64,000 nucleotides of DNA, taken from the NCBI RefSeq assembly GCF_003594935.2, contig NZ_CP043342.1, forward strand, positions 2,170,001-2,234,000, read 5' to 3'. This stretch comes from Enterobacter huaxiensis (GTDB lineage Bacteria; Pseudomonadota; Gammaproteobacteria; Enterobacterales; Enterobacteriaceae). Shown one piece after another: positions 27,944-37,903 of the stretch. The position numbers and the translations under genes were made by a program. The notes beneath the pieces were generated by a model. That model worked only from the letters and a program-made list of their open reading frames with translations. It ran no database searches and had not been told where the DNA came from. Numbering within the stretch: the stretch's first letter is position 1; every line of letters starts with the position of its first letter.

Positions 27944-29485
27944 ATGCGTCTGGAAGTCTTTTGTGAAGACCGTCTCGGTCTGACCCGCGAGTTACTCGAT
28001 CTTCTTGTTTTACGTAGCATTGATTTACGTGGTATTGAGATCGACCCCGTCGGGCGAATTTACCTCAATTTTGCCGAAATTGAATTTAACACCTTCAGCA
28101 GCCTGATGGCGGAAATCCGCCGTATCGCTGGCGTTACGGATGTACGCACCATTCCATGGATGCCGTCCGAGCGCGAGCATCTTGCGCTGAGCGCGCTGTT
28201 AGAAGCGATGCCAGAGCCGTTCCTCTCCCTGGATCTGAAAAGCAAGGTCGAACGCGTCAACCAGGCGAGCTGCCAGCTGTTTGCCCAGAGCCAGCAAAAG
28301 CTCAGCGCACATCATGCCACGCAGCTTATCCCCGGCTTTAATTTCCAGCGCTGGCTGGACAGCAATCCGCAAAATACCCACAGTGAGCACGTCGTGATTA
28401 ACGGGCAAAATTTCCTGATGGAGATTACGCCCGTCTATCTGAAAGGGGAGAATGACGCCCGCGTGCTGACCGGTGCGGTGATCATGCTCCGTTCAACCGT
28501 GCGGATGGGCCGTCAGCTGCAAAACCTCTCCAGCCAGGACGTGGGGGCGTTTAGCCAGATTATTGCCGTCAGCCCGAAGATGCGCCATGTCGTGGATCAG
28601 GCACGCAAGCTGGCAAATCTGACCGCGCCGCTGCTGATTACCGGCGATACCGGAACCGGCAAAGACTTGCTGGCTCACGCCGTACATCTGGCCAGCCCGC
28701 GCGCGGCCAAACCCTATCTGGCGCTGAACTGCGCGTCTATCCCCGAAGATGCGGTTGAAAGTGAACTGTTCGGCCACGCGCCGGAAGGGAAAAAGGGCTT
28801 CTTTGAGCAGGCAACTGGAGGGTCAGTTCTGCTGGACGAGATCGGCGAGATGTCGCCGCGCATGCAGGCCAAGCTGTTACGTTTTCTGAACGACGGGACC
28901 TTCCGTCGCGTGGGCGAAGATCATGAAGTGCACGTAGATGTGCGCGTCATCTGCGCCACCCAGAAAAACCTGGTTGAGCTGGTTCAGAAAGGCGTCTTCC
29001 GCGAAGATCTCTATTATCGCCTGAACGTGCTGACGCTCAATATCCCGCCGCTGCGCGATTGTCCTCAGGACATCATGCCGCTGACGGAACTCTTTGTGGC
29101 CCGTTTTGCCGATGAACAAGGGGTGCCGCGTCCGAAGCTCTCTGCGGATTTGGGAACGGTGCTGACGCGCTATGGCTGGCCGGGTAACATTCGCCAGCTG
29201 AAAAACGCCGTTTACCGGGCGCTGACCCAGCTGGAAGGGTACGAGCTGAGACCGCAGGATATTTTATTACCGGATAATGATGCCGGAACGGTGTCGGTGG
29301 GCGAAGAGGCAATGGAAGGATCGCTGGATGATATCACCAGCCGCTTTGAGCGTTCTGTCCTGACCCAGCTCTATCGTAGCTATCCGAGTACACGCAAGCT
29401 GGCTAAACGCCTGGGCGTATCGCATACCGCAATTGCGAACAAGCTGCGTGAATATGGGCTGAACCAAAAGAAAAGTGACGACTAA
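27944..29485 (+). CDS. tyrR: TyrR, aromatic amino-acid regulator
   Basis: A 513-residue regulator. The N-terminal ACT domain (MRLEVFCEDRLGLTRELLDLL) is followed by a PAS domain (ALLEAMPEPFLSLDLK), an AAA+ domain with Walker A GDTGTGKD near residue 235, and a C-terminal helix-turn-helix (TRKLAKRLGVSHTAIANKL). The GAFTGA loop is absent (APEGKKGFF at that place), which fits its action on sigma-70 rather than sigma-54 promoters. It binds tyrosine, phenylalanine and tryptophan to control aromatic biosynthesis and transport. Confidence 0.96.
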   Translation: MRLEVFCEDRLGLTRELLDLLVLRSIDLRGIEIDPVGRIYLNFAEIEFNTFSSLMAEIRRIAGVTDVRTIPWMPSEREHLALSALLEAMPEPFLSLDLKSKVERVNQASCQLFAQSQQKLSAHHATQLIPGFNFQRWLDSNPQNTHSEHVVINGQNFLMEITPVYLKGENDARVLTGAVIMLRSTVRMGRQLQNLSSQDVGAFSQIIAVSPKMRHVVDQARKLANLTAPLLITGDTGTGKDLLAHAVHLASPRAAKPYLALNCASIPEDAVESELFGHAPEGKKGFFEQATGGSVLLDEIGEMSPRMQAKLLRFLNDGTFRRVGEDHEVHVDVRVICATQKNLVELVQKGVFREDLYYRLNVLTLNIPPLRDCPQDIMPLTELFVARFADEQGVPRPKLSADLGTVLTRYGWPGNIRQLKNAVYRALTQLEGYELRPQDILLPDNDAGTVSVGEEAMEGSLDDITSRFERSVLTQLYRSYPSTRKLAKRLGVSHTAIANKLREYGLNQKKSDD

Positions 29486-29492
29486 AACCAAA

Positions 29493-29518
29493 AAGCCTCT
29501 TTGCAGAGGCTTTTTTTT
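29493..29518. terminator. Bidirectional terminator between tyrR and tpx
   Basis: AAGCCTCT / AGAGGCTT stem with the loop TTGC. There is a T-tract on the plus side and an A-tract before the stem, so it can serve both converging genes. Confidence 0.9.
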
Positions 29519-29522
29519 ACGA

Positions 29523-30029
29523 TTACGCTTTCAGCACATCAAGTGCCGCGGTGTAATCCGGTTCGGTCGTGATTTCGTTAACCAGCTCGCTGAAGACGAC
29601 GTTGTCGTTTTCGTCGATAACCAGCACGGCGCGCGCGGCCAGGCCTTTCAGCGCGCCTTCAGAGATGCCAACGCCGTATTTCTCAAGGAAATCCGGGCTG
29701 CGCAGGGTAGAAAGGGTGATGACGTTGCTCAGGCCTTCTGCACCGCAGAAGCGAGACTGGGCAAACGGCAGGTCAGCAGAAATGCACAGCACCACGGTGT
29801 TGTCCACTTCGGTCGCCAGCTGGTTGAATTTACGCACGGACGCGGCACACACGCCGGTATCGATGCTTGGGAAAATGTTCAGGACTTTACGCTTGCCGGC
29901 AAACTGGCTCAACGTGACGTCAGACAGATCTTTAGCCACCAGAGTGAAAGGCTGTGCTTTGCTACCAGACTGAGGAATGGAACCTGCAACAGCAACCGGG
30001 TTGCCCTGGAAATGAACGAGTTGTGACAT
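29523..30029 (-). CDS. tpx: Tpx, thiol peroxidase
   Basis: A 168-residue atypical 2-Cys peroxiredoxin. The peroxidatic cysteine is in [15 protein letters not shown] near residue 61 and the resolving cysteine is in [11 protein letters not shown] near residue 95. It reduces hydrogen and organic peroxides with thioredoxin; the E. coli protein is described as periplasmic, but no signal peptide is visible. Monocistronic, convergent with tyrR. Confidence 0.96.
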   Translation of the reverse strand: MSQLVHFQGNPVAVAGSIPQSGSKAQPFTLVAKDLSDVTLSQFAGKRKVLNIFPSIDTGVCAASVRKFNQLATEVDNTVVLCISADLPFAQSRFCGAEGLSNVITLSTLRSPDFLEKYGVGISEGALKGLAARAVLVIDENDNVVFSELVNEITTEPDYTAALDVLKA

Positions 30030-30136
30030 AGATATCTTCCTGTTTACAAATAGTTAACGTCGTGGCTAGTGTATGTCATCCGCGGATAACACGGCAAACC
30101 AATTTTTTCGCCTAACCGGGCTGCAAGGAGTCAGTG

Positions 30137-31102
30137 ATGAGAAGCGTTAAGGTCTATGAAGAAGCCTGGCCATTGCATTCCCCGTTTGTGATCTCTCGCG
30201 GCAGCCGCAGCGAGGCCTGCGTCGTGGTGGTCGAAATAGAAGAAGAGGGCATCAAGGGGGTTGGGGAGTGCACGCCCTATCCGCGCTACGGTGAGAGCCT
30301 TGCATCGGTGATGGCCCAGATCATGACGCTGGTGCCCGATCTGCAAACGGGACTCACGCGTGAAGCACTCCAGCAGCGCCTGCCTGCCGGCGCGGCGCGC
30401 AACGCGATTGACTGCGCGCTCTGGAGCCTGGAAGCGGCTAAACAGCAACGATCCTTACCTGCGATCCTGAACGTCACGCTGCCCGCAACGGTGACAACGG
30501 CGCAAACGGTGGTCATCGGCGAGCCGGAACAGATGGCGGGCAGTGCCAAAGCGCTGTATGACGCCGGCGCGACGCTGCTGAAGGTGAAGCTCGACGATCG
30601 CTTAATTAGCGAACGGATGGTCGCCATTCGTGCAGCCGTGCCGGAAGCTACGCTGATTGTCGATGCGAATGAATCATGGCACAGCGAAGGGCTGGCCGCG
30701 CGCTGCCAGCTGCTCGCTGATTTGAACGTCGCCATGCTAGAGCAGCCCCTGCCCGCAAATGAAGACGCCGCGCTGACGAATTTTATCCATCCTCTCCCGA
30801 TTTGTGCCGATGAAAGCTGTCATACCCGCGCCAGCCTTGAGACCCTGAAAGGCCGCTACGAGATGGTCAACATTAAGCTCGATAAAACGGGAGGGTTGAC
30901 CGAAGCGCTGGCCCTGGCGAAAGAGGCGCAGACCCAGGGGTTTGCGTTGATGCTGGGCTGCATGCTTTGTACCTCAAGGGCGATTGGGGCGGCATTGCCG
31001 CTGGCAAACCTGGTCCGCTTTGCCGACCTTGATGGCCCAACGTGGCTGGCGGTAGACGTCTCACCAGCGCTTAAATTTACCACCGGCGTACTTCACCTCT
31101 GA
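30137..31102 (+). CDS. ycjG: YcjG, L-Ala-D/L-Glu epimerase
   Basis: A 321-residue enolase-superfamily enzyme. The base pair of lysines is at LLKVKLDD (KxK) and NIKLDKTGG; the metal ligands are in IVDANES, LEQPL and CADES. It epimerises L-Ala-D-Glu from murein tripeptide breakdown so that the dipeptide can be used. AAGGAG precedes the ATG. Its stop overlaps the convergent mpaA by 10 bp, and the neighbours mpaA and mppA belong to the same murein-recycling route. Confidence 0.93.
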   Translation: MRSVKVYEEAWPLHSPFVISRGSRSEACVVVVEIEEEGIKGVGECTPYPRYGESLASVMAQIMTLVPDLQTGLTREALQQRLPAGAARNAIDCALWSLEAAKQQRSLPAILNVTLPATVTTAQTVVIGEPEQMAGSAKALYDAGATLLKVKLDDRLISERMVAIRAAVPEATLIVDANESWHSEGLAARCQLLADLNVAMLEQPLPANEDAALTNFIHPLPICADESCHTRASLETLKGRYEMVNIKLDKTGGLTEALALAKEAQTQGFALMLGCMLCTSRAIGAALPLANLVRFADLDGPTWLAVDVSPALKFTTGVLHL

Positions 31103-31806
31103 GGTTGCCAGCGCAGAAGATCCGCCATCGCCTTGAGGTATTTTTCACTCGCCTCATCCGAGGAAATTGGCGGGAATTCTGCGGTAATACAGTGCAAGCC
31201 CAGATCGCTGCACCAGCTTCCAAAGGAACCGGGTGTCTCATAGCCCACGCTGGTCACGAGGGGAAGGCTGAACGCCTCTGACAGCCACTGCCCAAGCGCC
31301 GTATGGCGGGGGTCTTCAATACAGGCCAGCGGGTCATGGAACGAGACGACCCAGGCGGGATGGATCTTGTGAATCAGCTGGCACAGCGCCTGTGTTTCTG
31401 GCTCCGAGCCGGGCTTTTCTCCCGTCAGTAAGACCACGTCACGCTCCTCGGCGGCGCTGTTCCAGCGATACACCGTCTCACCAGCTCGCCAGTTTGCCGC
31501 CGGGAAATTACGGTTTAAGTCGATCCCCCTCGCATTGGCGCGTAGTCCAAGCTGACAGCCGTCGGGGTTAACGGTCAGAATAACGTGGTGACGCCGTAAT
31601 TCAGGACTCAGCGTGCGCAGCGCGCAGGAGAGCGTCACGATAGAGGAATTCTCATCCCCGTGCGTGCCGGCGATAATCAAACCGCTGTTGCGGTCGGCTT
31701 CCGGAGCCGGGAACCAGATTAGCGACGCGCCCAGAAATGAACGGCCGTACTGCTCGGCACCTGGCGGAAAGGCGCCACGTTCCGCTCTTGGTCGGGTGAA
31801 TGCCAT
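31093..31806 (-). CDS. mpaA: MpaA, murein tripeptide amidase
   Basis: A 237-residue M14-type zinc carboxypeptidase. The HxxE zinc site is in AGTHGDENSS near residue 55, the substrate arginine block is LDLNRNFP-like (IDLNRNFPAANW), the third zinc ligand His is in VVSFHDPLACI, and the catalytic Glu is in CITAEFPP. It cuts the gamma-D-Glu-meso-DAP bond of murein tripeptide in the cytoplasm. I start at 31806 (MAFTRPRAERG), matching E. coli; the upstream extension lacks support. Confidence 0.92.
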   Translation of the reverse strand: MAFTRPRAERGAFPPGAEQYGRSFLGASLIWFPAPEADRNSGLIIAGTHGDENSSIVTLSCALRTLSPELRRHHVILTVNPDGCQLGLRANARGIDLNRNFPAANWRAGETVYRWNSAAEERDVVLLTGEKPGSEPETQALCQLIHKIHPAWVVSFHDPLACIEDPRHTALGQWLSEAFSLPLVTSVGYETPGSFGSWCSDLGLHCITAEFPPISSDEASEKYLKAMADLLRWQPQR

Positions 31807-31991
31807 ATGAAATCCTGATAAAGAAGTCTCTAGTGGCAGTGTTGTGCAAAACCCGCGCTTAATCAAATAGTTTCCGTACACGCACAAAATTGCCGGACAT
31901 CAACTTTCCCGGTTAAGGTATTTGCATTTCTCTTTGTCGAAACAAATAATTACGCATCTGCTCGTTACCTGAACTCATTAAAGGGGATCTT

Positions 31992-33608
31992 ATGAAGCAC
32001 CCTGTTTCGCGTCTGTGTATGGCCCTGTGGCTGTGCGGACTCTCTTCACTCTCTTATGCTGCGGATGTGCCGAAGGGCGCGGTGCTTGCGCAAAAGCAGG
32101 AGCTGGTTCGCCACATCAAGGATGAGCCTGCTTCTCTGGATCCCGCAAAAGCCGTGGGGCTGCCGGAAATTCAGGTGATCCGTGACCTCTATGAAGGGCT
32201 GGTCAACCAGAATGAGAAAGGGGAGTTAACGCCCGGCGTGGCGACGCGCTGGCAAAGCAACGATAACCGCGTCTGGACCTTCACGCTGCGCGACAACGCG
32301 AAATGGTCAGATGGTACCCCCGTAACGGCGCAAGATTTTGTCTACAGCTGGCAGCGTCTGGTCGATCCGAAAACGACCTCTCCGTTTGCCTGGTTTGCGG
32401 CGCTGGCTGGCATCGCTAACGCGCAGTCAATTATCGACGGCAAAGCCGCGCCCGATACGCTCGGCGTGACTGCGGTTGACGCTAAGACGTTGCGCGTACA
32501 GCTCGACAAACCGCTGCCCTGGTTCAGCAACCTGACGGCCAACTTTGCGTTATATCCGGTTCAAAAAGCGGCGGTTGAAAGCGGTAAGGAGTGGACGCGG
32601 CCGGGCCACCTGGTCGGCAACGGGGCCTACGTGCTGAAAGACCGCGTGGTCAATGAAAAGCTGGTGGTTGAGCCGAATCCGCACTACTGGGATAACGCCA
32701 AAACGGTTCTGAAGAAAGTGACCTTTATACCGATCAACCAGGAATCCTCAGCGACAAAACGCTATCTGGCAGGCGATATCGATATCACCGAATCGTTCCC
32801 GAAAAACATGTATCAAAAGCTGCTGAAAGATATTCCAGGGCAGGTCTATACACCACCGCAGCTGGGTACCTATTACTATGCCTTTAACACGCAGAAGGGG
32901 CCGACCGCCGATTCCCGCGTGCGCCTGGCGCTGAGTATGACGATCGATCGCCGCATTATGGCGGAGAAAGTGCTGGGGACGGGTGAAAAACCTGCCTGGC
33001 ATTTCACGCCGGACGTGACGGCCGGTTTTACCCCCGAACCCTCGCCGTTTGAGCAGATGTCTCAGCAGGAACTGAACGTGCAGGCGAAAACATTATTGCA
33101 GGCGGCAGGCTATGGCCCTCAGCGTCCGCTGAAGTTAACGCTGCTGTATAACACGTCTGAAAACCATCAGAAAATTGCGATAGCCGTGGCCTCAATGTGG
33201 AAGAAAAATCTGGGCGTGGACGTGAAGCTGCAGAACCAGGAGTGGAAAACCTACATTGACAGCCGCAACACAGGTAATTTTGATGTTATCCGCGCGTCCT
33301 GGGTGGGGGATTACAACGAGCCGTCGACCTTCCTGTCACTATTAACCTCAACGCATAGCGGCAACATCTCACGTTTTAACGATCCCGCGTACGATAAAAT
33401 TATCAACCAGGCGACGCTCGAGACTACGGTGAAAGCGCGCAATGTGGATTACAACATGGCAGAGAAGATCCTTACCGAAAAAGCGCCTATTGCCCCTATT
33501 TATCAATACACGAACGGTCGTTTGATCAAGCCGTGGGTGAAAGGTTATCCGATTAACAATCCCGAAGACGTGGCGTATAGCCGCACGATGTATATCGAAA
33601 AGCACTGA
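31992..33608 (+). CDS. mppA: MppA, murein tripeptide-binding protein
   Basis: A 538-residue OppA-like solute-binding protein. The signal peptide ends near residue 23 (SSLSYA). The family blocks are VQRHIKDEPASLDP-like (LVRHIKDEPASLDPAKAVGL), YSWQRLVDPKTTSPFAW, and the C-terminal region with GDYNEPSTFLSLL. It feeds murein tripeptide to OppBCDF. AAGGGG precedes the start. With mpaA and ycjG it forms a peptidoglycan-peptide recycling neighbourhood. Confidence 0.94.
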   Translation: MKHPVSRLCMALWLCGLSSLSYAADVPKGAVLAQKQELVRHIKDEPASLDPAKAVGLPEIQVIRDLYEGLVNQNEKGELTPGVATRWQSNDNRVWTFTLRDNAKWSDGTPVTAQDFVYSWQRLVDPKTTSPFAWFAALAGIANAQSIIDGKAAPDTLGVTAVDAKTLRVQLDKPLPWFSNLTANFALYPVQKAAVESGKEWTRPGHLVGNGAYVLKDRVVNEKLVVEPNPHYWDNAKTVLKKVTFIPINQESSATKRYLAGDIDITESFPKNMYQKLLKDIPGQVYTPPQLGTYYYAFNTQKGPTADSRVRLALSMTIDRRIMAEKVLGTGEKPAWHFTPDVTAGFTPEPSPFEQMSQQELNVQAKTLLQAAGYGPQRPLKLTLLYNTSENHQKIAIAVASMWKKNLGVDVKLQNQEWKTYIDSRNTGNFDVIRASWVGDYNEPSTFLSLLTSTHSGNISRFNDPAYDKIINQATLETTVKARNVDYNMAEKILTEKAPIAPIYQYTNGRLIKPWVKGYPINNPEDVAYSRTMYIEKH

Positions 33609-33636
33609 CGAAAACGTCGCGTGAAAAATAAAAAAT

Positions 33637-33654
33637 GCCCGTCAGAGAACGGGC
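33637..33654. terminator. Hairpin after mppA
   Basis: GCCCGT / ACGGGC stem with a 6-base loop. The T-tract is on the minus-strand side, so it reads best as a leftward terminator. It may still end mppA transcription. Confidence 0.55.
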
Positions 33655-33679
33655 GAAAAAGCAAATGATGTATTGATTC

Positions 33680-33704
33680 GTTAGCCACCAGCGTGGTGGC
33701 TAAC
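33680..33704. repeat. Perfect 11-bp inverted repeat
   Basis: GTTAGCCACCA / TGGTGGCTAAC with a GCG loop and no T-tract. The intergenic region 33609-33781 holds only this and the hairpin before it. It is very stable as RNA; it could be a REP-like element, an mRNA stabiliser or a protein site. Confidence 0.7.
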
Positions 33705-33781
33705 GGCAAGTATTCTACGTGGCTGTATCATGCGGCAACAGCTGACAAAATCGGTAGGTGAAACAAGAAATTAAACGTGCG

Positions 33782-33922
33782 TCACGGGGCTTCTATTGTC
33801 GGATAGAGACAATGTTCAAAATAATTTACAAGAATCCAAATCTCACCGCTAAAAATAAACCAGAAGCCGAATATAATAAGGCTTAAAATAATTAAGATGA
33901 GTATTATTTCTGTTTTTCCCAT
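33782..33922 (-). CDS. Small single-span membrane protein (46 residues)
   Basis: The frame begins MGKTEIILILIILSLIIFGF, one long hydrophobic helix, followed by a second moderately hydrophobic part (GEIWILVNYF). A longer in-frame start at 33964 adds 14 polar residues. The ribosome-binding site is weak (AGGTGGG about 12 bases upstream). AT-rich codons and a strongly hydrophobic profile are consistent with a real small membrane protein; no family recognised. Confidence 0.5.
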   Translation of the reverse strand: MGKTEIILILIILSLIIFGFWFIFSGEIWILVNYFEHCLYPTIEAP

Positions 33923-33994
33923 CGCAGAGTTACCCACCTGACGTCTGATTCTAAGTGGGGGCATTGTAGCGGGGGTTGCCTTATTACACCAGTT

Positions 33995-35227
33995 TCATGC
34001 CGCTAACACTTTATTGCGGCCGTCATTTTTGGCGCGATAAAGCGCATCATCGACGCGTTTAAACAAGTCATCAATACTCTCGCCCTGGTTATGGCGTGCC
34101 ACGCCAATGCTGACGGTAAAGCGAGGTAGCCCGGGGATTGTGATTTGCGCCACCGCGGCGCGGAGGGTTTCTGCTATCTGCAGTGCGTGTTCAAGCGTCG
34201 TGCGCGGCAGTAAGATCACAAACTCCTCACCGCCCCAGCGGAAAACATAGTCATCTTTACGGCTGCAGTCTTCTAACATCCGCGAGAGCGAGATGAGAAC
34301 TTCGTCGCCCTTTTGATGCCCAAACACATCGTTGATGTTTTTGAAGTGGTCAGTATCCACCAGCAGCAGACTGAACTGCTGCTGGGCGGGAAGGTCCGCG
34401 GGATTTGTCTGTTCGGTAATGTTGTAAAACTGACGGCGATTAAGCAGACCGGTCATGGAATCGCGCAGGGCAGCATGCTCCAGCTCCTGCTCCAGCCGCT
34501 TTTGTTCGGTAATATCATGAACGATGCACAGCATCAGTTTGTCACCGTAGATTTCAATGGGCCCCGCGTAAGTCTGCACGTGTCGGGTTGTCCCGTCCGC
34601 CAGTCGATGCACGAAATTAAGGGGCTTGTGCCCGCCTGGAAGGCTGGCGATCTCGGTCATGACGGGCAGGATGTCGCGCCCGAGGGTATTAATCTCCCAG
34701 GTGTGTTTGCGGCACATCTCATCGTGGGCGTAGCCGTAGAAATTAAGCGCCGCCAGGTTTGCATCCACAATCTGACCATCCCGAGCCGGGTCAATGAGCA
34801 GCATGGGGGCGCTGTTGGTCAAGAAAAAACGGGCGAAGAAACCCTGTTTTTTTCGCTGATAGGTGGCGGAGCGTGTCGCCTTAAGTCCTGACGGCGCCTG
34901 CTGGGAGAGTCCTTCAAAAACAATGATGTCCCCATAAGGTGCAATTTGGGTCAGCGTCAGGCGGCAGGTCAGCGTGCTTTCCTGATTGTGACGCCAGACG
35001 GTCAGTATTTCGACGATTTCCAGTTCGGTTTTGAGGTCAGGCACATACATTGAAAGTACTGTTTGCGCACTGGCGGAATAGGTTCCACTGCGCATATCGT
35101 GAAATGTTTTATCACGCATAACCATTGTCGCCGCGTCGTTGGCAAAAATAATATTTTCAGCGACAGGTGAGATCAGCCACACGGGTGTTTTAATCACATT
35201 CAGCGCATCGAAGCAATATTGCGACAT
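33995..35227 (-). CDS. dgcM: DgcM (YdaM), diguanylate cyclase
   Basis: A 410-residue protein of the same length as E. coli DgcM. A variable N-terminal region is followed by a PAS domain with PMLLIDPARDGQIVDANLAA and the PAC block HVQTYAGPIEIYGDKLML, then a GGDEF domain with the active motif RWGGEEFVILLPR. It makes c-di-GMP, and in E. coli it also acts as the trigger enzyme with PdeR and MlrA to switch on csgD and curli. The start at 35227 (MSQYCF) is preferred over one five codons upstream. Confidence 0.93.
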   Translation of the reverse strand: MSQYCFDALNVIKTPVWLISPVAENIIFANDAATMVMRDKTFHDMRSGTYSASAQTVLSMYVPDLKTELEIVEILTVWRHNQESTLTCRLTLTQIAPYGDIIVFEGLSQQAPSGLKATRSATYQRKKQGFFARFFLTNSAPMLLIDPARDGQIVDANLAALNFYGYAHDEMCRKHTWEINTLGRDILPVMTEIASLPGGHKPLNFVHRLADGTTRHVQTYAGPIEIYGDKLMLCIVHDITEQKRLEQELEHAALRDSMTGLLNRRQFYNITEQTNPADLPAQQQFSLLLVDTDHFKNINDVFGHQKGDEVLISLSRMLEDCSRKDDYVFRWGGEEFVILLPRTTLEHALQIAETLRAAVAQITIPGLPRFTVSIGVARHNQGESIDDLFKRVDDALYRAKNDGRNKVLAA

Positions 35228-35319
35228 AGGGAATTCCTGCACATCGGCACGGTGTGCCTGACGATCACGACGGAATTGACTCGCGTGGGCTCAACCGAAA
35301 CATACCTTACTTAATACGA

Positions 35320-37449
35320 TCAGGCATGATTTTTTTGTGCAACAAAAGGCGATTCCGTATGAATTTTACCGATTGGTATAATTTGTTTATCTGAATTCTT
35401 TTGCAGCAGCAACCATGGAACCTGTTCCGCCGGTAAGGGGCGCGAGAATAAGAATCCTTGCAGGTAATCACAGCCCAGGCTGGCCAGCACGGCCTGTTGC
35501 TCTTCAGTTTCAATTCCCTCTGCGACAACATTCATTTCCATTGTCCGGGCAATATTAATGATTGTTTCTACTAATTTTCTGCTTTTTTCATTTTCCAGCA
35601 TTGAGCTTACGAAGCTCTTGTCGATTTTAAGTTCTTTTGCAGGAAGCACGCTAAGCATCAGTAAATTCGAATACCCCGTACCAAAGTCATCTATCGAAAC
35701 GGTAATCCCGGCCTGGTTAAACGCGTTCAGCAATTCAATACTACGGTCGAGGTTTTTGAGCGCGGTACTTTCCGTCACTTCAAGGATCAATCTGGAAGGG
35801 GCAAGGTTATATTTTTGCAACGTAGAGGAGATAACCTGGAATATATCCTGTTGCTCAAACTGCACGGGAGAGAGGTTAAATGACAATGTCCACTGGCCGA
35901 ACCCTTGCTCTGTCCAGAAGCTTAGCTGCCGGCATGCCGCTTCAATCGCCCAGTTGCCGACCGGGACGATAAGCCCCGTCTGTTCCAGAGACGATAAAAA
36001 CAGATTGGGTAGCAGAACCCCCTGTTCCGGATGGCGCCAGCGCAGAAGCGCCTCGAACCCATGAATAGTATTTTGGTCAGCAAGGTAGGTTGGCTGGTAC
36101 CACAGCTCGAACTGCTCCCGTTCCAGCGCCTGCGCCAGCTCTTGTAAAAAAGCGGGCTTTGCGGGAACGGCCGTTGACATCTCAGCGCGATACACGGCCC
36201 AGCCGTTGCGGCTCTCCTGCTTAACATGGTGCATCGCCGAATCCGCTTTGAGCTTGAGCTCATGCAGCGTTTCACCATGCTGAGGATAAAGGCTCACGCC
36301 CGCACTGGCCGTAATGTTTAACGTATGTCCGCAAACGGAGAGCGGGCGGCGGATGTCGTCCAGCAGGGCGCAAAGCACGTCGTTAAGCTTGTCATCATCG
36401 CATTCCGGCACCAGGAGAATAAACGCATCACCCCCCAACCGCGCCAGCGTCATTTCACGGGTTAAGCGGGCGGTAACGCGTCTGGCAATGTGAATCAGTA
36501 GCTCATCGCCGACGTTGTGTCCCCAGGTATCGTTAACCCGCTTGAAGTGATCGATATCGAAGAAGATCACCGCAAACTGTTTTTTATTAAGCAGCGCGCT
36601 GTGCAGGCAATCCTGCATTCGCATATCCATCTGGTGACGATTGGCGAGGCCGGTTAGCGCGTCAAAGCGTGCCTGCAGCTCGAGCTGCCGGTTTAGCTGG
36701 CGCAAGTTATCCGTCAGGCGGCCGGCATGCCGGTGAGAATCCACCAGCGAAATAATTAACATGAGCCCAAGAAGGCACAGCGTCGTGACCGAAACCCAAA
36801 TAGATAACCCGAGTTCGCTAATGCCGCCGGGCAGGGTGTGTTCCATTACATGGAAATGCGCAGCGTGCATGCCGGTATAGTGCATGGCGCAAATGGCCGC
36901 ACCCATTACCAGGGCTGCCGCTATCCGGTTGATGAAAATGCCTTTACGCTTTTCCCGCAGATGGAACGCTAACCAGAGCGCTGCGCCAGAGGCAATGAGA
37001 GCAATGCCTACCGAAAGCATGACGATACGCGTGTCCCAAATTATGCCGCCTTTGAGCATTAACGCCGCCATGCCGACGTAGTGCATGGATACCACGCCAG
37101 CACTGAGGATCAGCGTGGCGAGGATCAAACGAAAGGGAGAGAGCGACTTGCCCGGAACGGCGATGTTAATGGCAAGGGTCGAAGCCAAAACGGCGACGCC
37201 CAGCGACCCGAGCGTAAGCCAGAGGTGGTAACTCATGATCATCGGCATTTTCATTGCCAGCATGCCAATGAAATGCATCGACCAGATACCGATCCCAAGC
37301 GTTACTCCACCGGCAATACGCCAGAAAAGAGCCGCTTTACGGCTGGAAAGGGGGATTTTACCCGCGCTGTCCAGGGCCACAAAGGAGGCGATAAATGCCA
37401 CCAGAAATGAGATGGCTATTAAAACAGGGTCCCACGACACGTTGAGCAT
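35320..37449 (-). CDS. MHYT-GGDEF-EAL membrane c-di-GMP phosphodiesterase
   Basis: About 709 residues from the ATG at 37449. The N-terminal sensor has seven helices with three MHYT-type repeats (SMHFIGMLAM, SMHYVGMAAL, AMHYTGMHAA), a fold proposed to bind copper and sense a diatomic gas. The GGDEF domain carries LGGDAF instead of GGDEF and so is probably catalytically inactive, perhaps GTP-binding. The EAL domain is complete (FEALLRWRHP, EVTEST, IDDFGTGYSNL, KIDKSFV, EGIE). I infer a phosphodiesterase. It lies 90 bp upstream of dgcM in the same direction, so opposing enzymes may be co-regulated. Confidence 0.88.
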   Translation of the reverse strand: MLNVSWDPVLIAISFLVAFIASFVALDSAGKIPLSSRKAALFWRIAGGVTLGIGIWSMHFIGMLAMKMPMIMSYHLWLTLGSLGVAVLASTLAINIAVPGKSLSPFRLILATLILSAGVVSMHYVGMAALMLKGGIIWDTRIVMLSVGIALIASGAALWLAFHLREKRKGIFINRIAAALVMGAAICAMHYTGMHAAHFHVMEHTLPGGISELGLSIWVSVTTLCLLGLMLIISLVDSHRHAGRLTDNLRQLNRQLELQARFDALTGLANRHQMDMRMQDCLHSALLNKKQFAVIFFDIDHFKRVNDTWGHNVGDELLIHIARRVTARLTREMTLARLGGDAFILLVPECDDDKLNDVLCALLDDIRRPLSVCGHTLNITASAGVSLYPQHGETLHELKLKADSAMHHVKQESRNGWAVYRAEMSTAVPAKPAFLQELAQALEREQFELWYQPTYLADQNTIHGFEALLRWRHPEQGVLLPNLFLSSLEQTGLIVPVGNWAIEAACRQLSFWTEQGFGQWTLSFNLSPVQFEQQDIFQVISSTLQKYNLAPSRLILEVTESTALKNLDRSIELLNAFNQAGITVSIDDFGTGYSNLLMLSVLPAKELKIDKSFVSSMLENEKSRKLVETIINIARTMEMNVVAEGIETEEQQAVLASLGCDYLQGFLFSRPLPAEQVPWLLLQKNSDKQIIPIGKIHTESPFVAQKNHA

Positions 37450-37903
37450 TATGCAGTCCCACGCCAAAAGGTTACAAGTTCGCCTGCCGGGCATGCTTTG
37501 TATCTCTACGAAGCATGCGCGCTCAAATTATATTAGTAATTCATTGCGAAAAATGACCAGCCATATTTATGTAATCTGTTAATGAAGAATATAAAATATA
37601 TTATCAACATTAACCTATTAAGCACGGCTACACTCTCGCAGCGTTTTGCTGCAATGTACCTTAAATACGCCTGCAGTCATATTGCGTCACTAAAGAAGAT
37701 GGTATCGCTTAAGCGTGGCGTAAACCAGAGCGGCAGGACGCTATGCATAACATTTCCAGTATTACCCTTTTTTATTTTTACTTAAGTAAAACTACGGCAG
37801 TCAAACTGCGAAACTTCAAACCAGCGCAGATCGTGAGGACAAAATTACAGCCCAATGCTATAAAACTTAATGCCGACCAAAATATAAAGTTGTAGGAAAA
37901 CCT
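37450..37903. other. Intergenic region between divergent signalling genes
   Basis: About 450 bp, AT-rich near both ends, which should contain the promoters of the MHYT protein and of the chemoreceptor. A 67-codon frame at 37582-37785 lacks a good start signal and conserved look, so I do not call it. Confidence 0.5.

Noticed and set aside
37582..37785. 67-codon plus-strand frame upstream of the chemoreceptor
   Set aside because: Weak start, mixed composition, no family.
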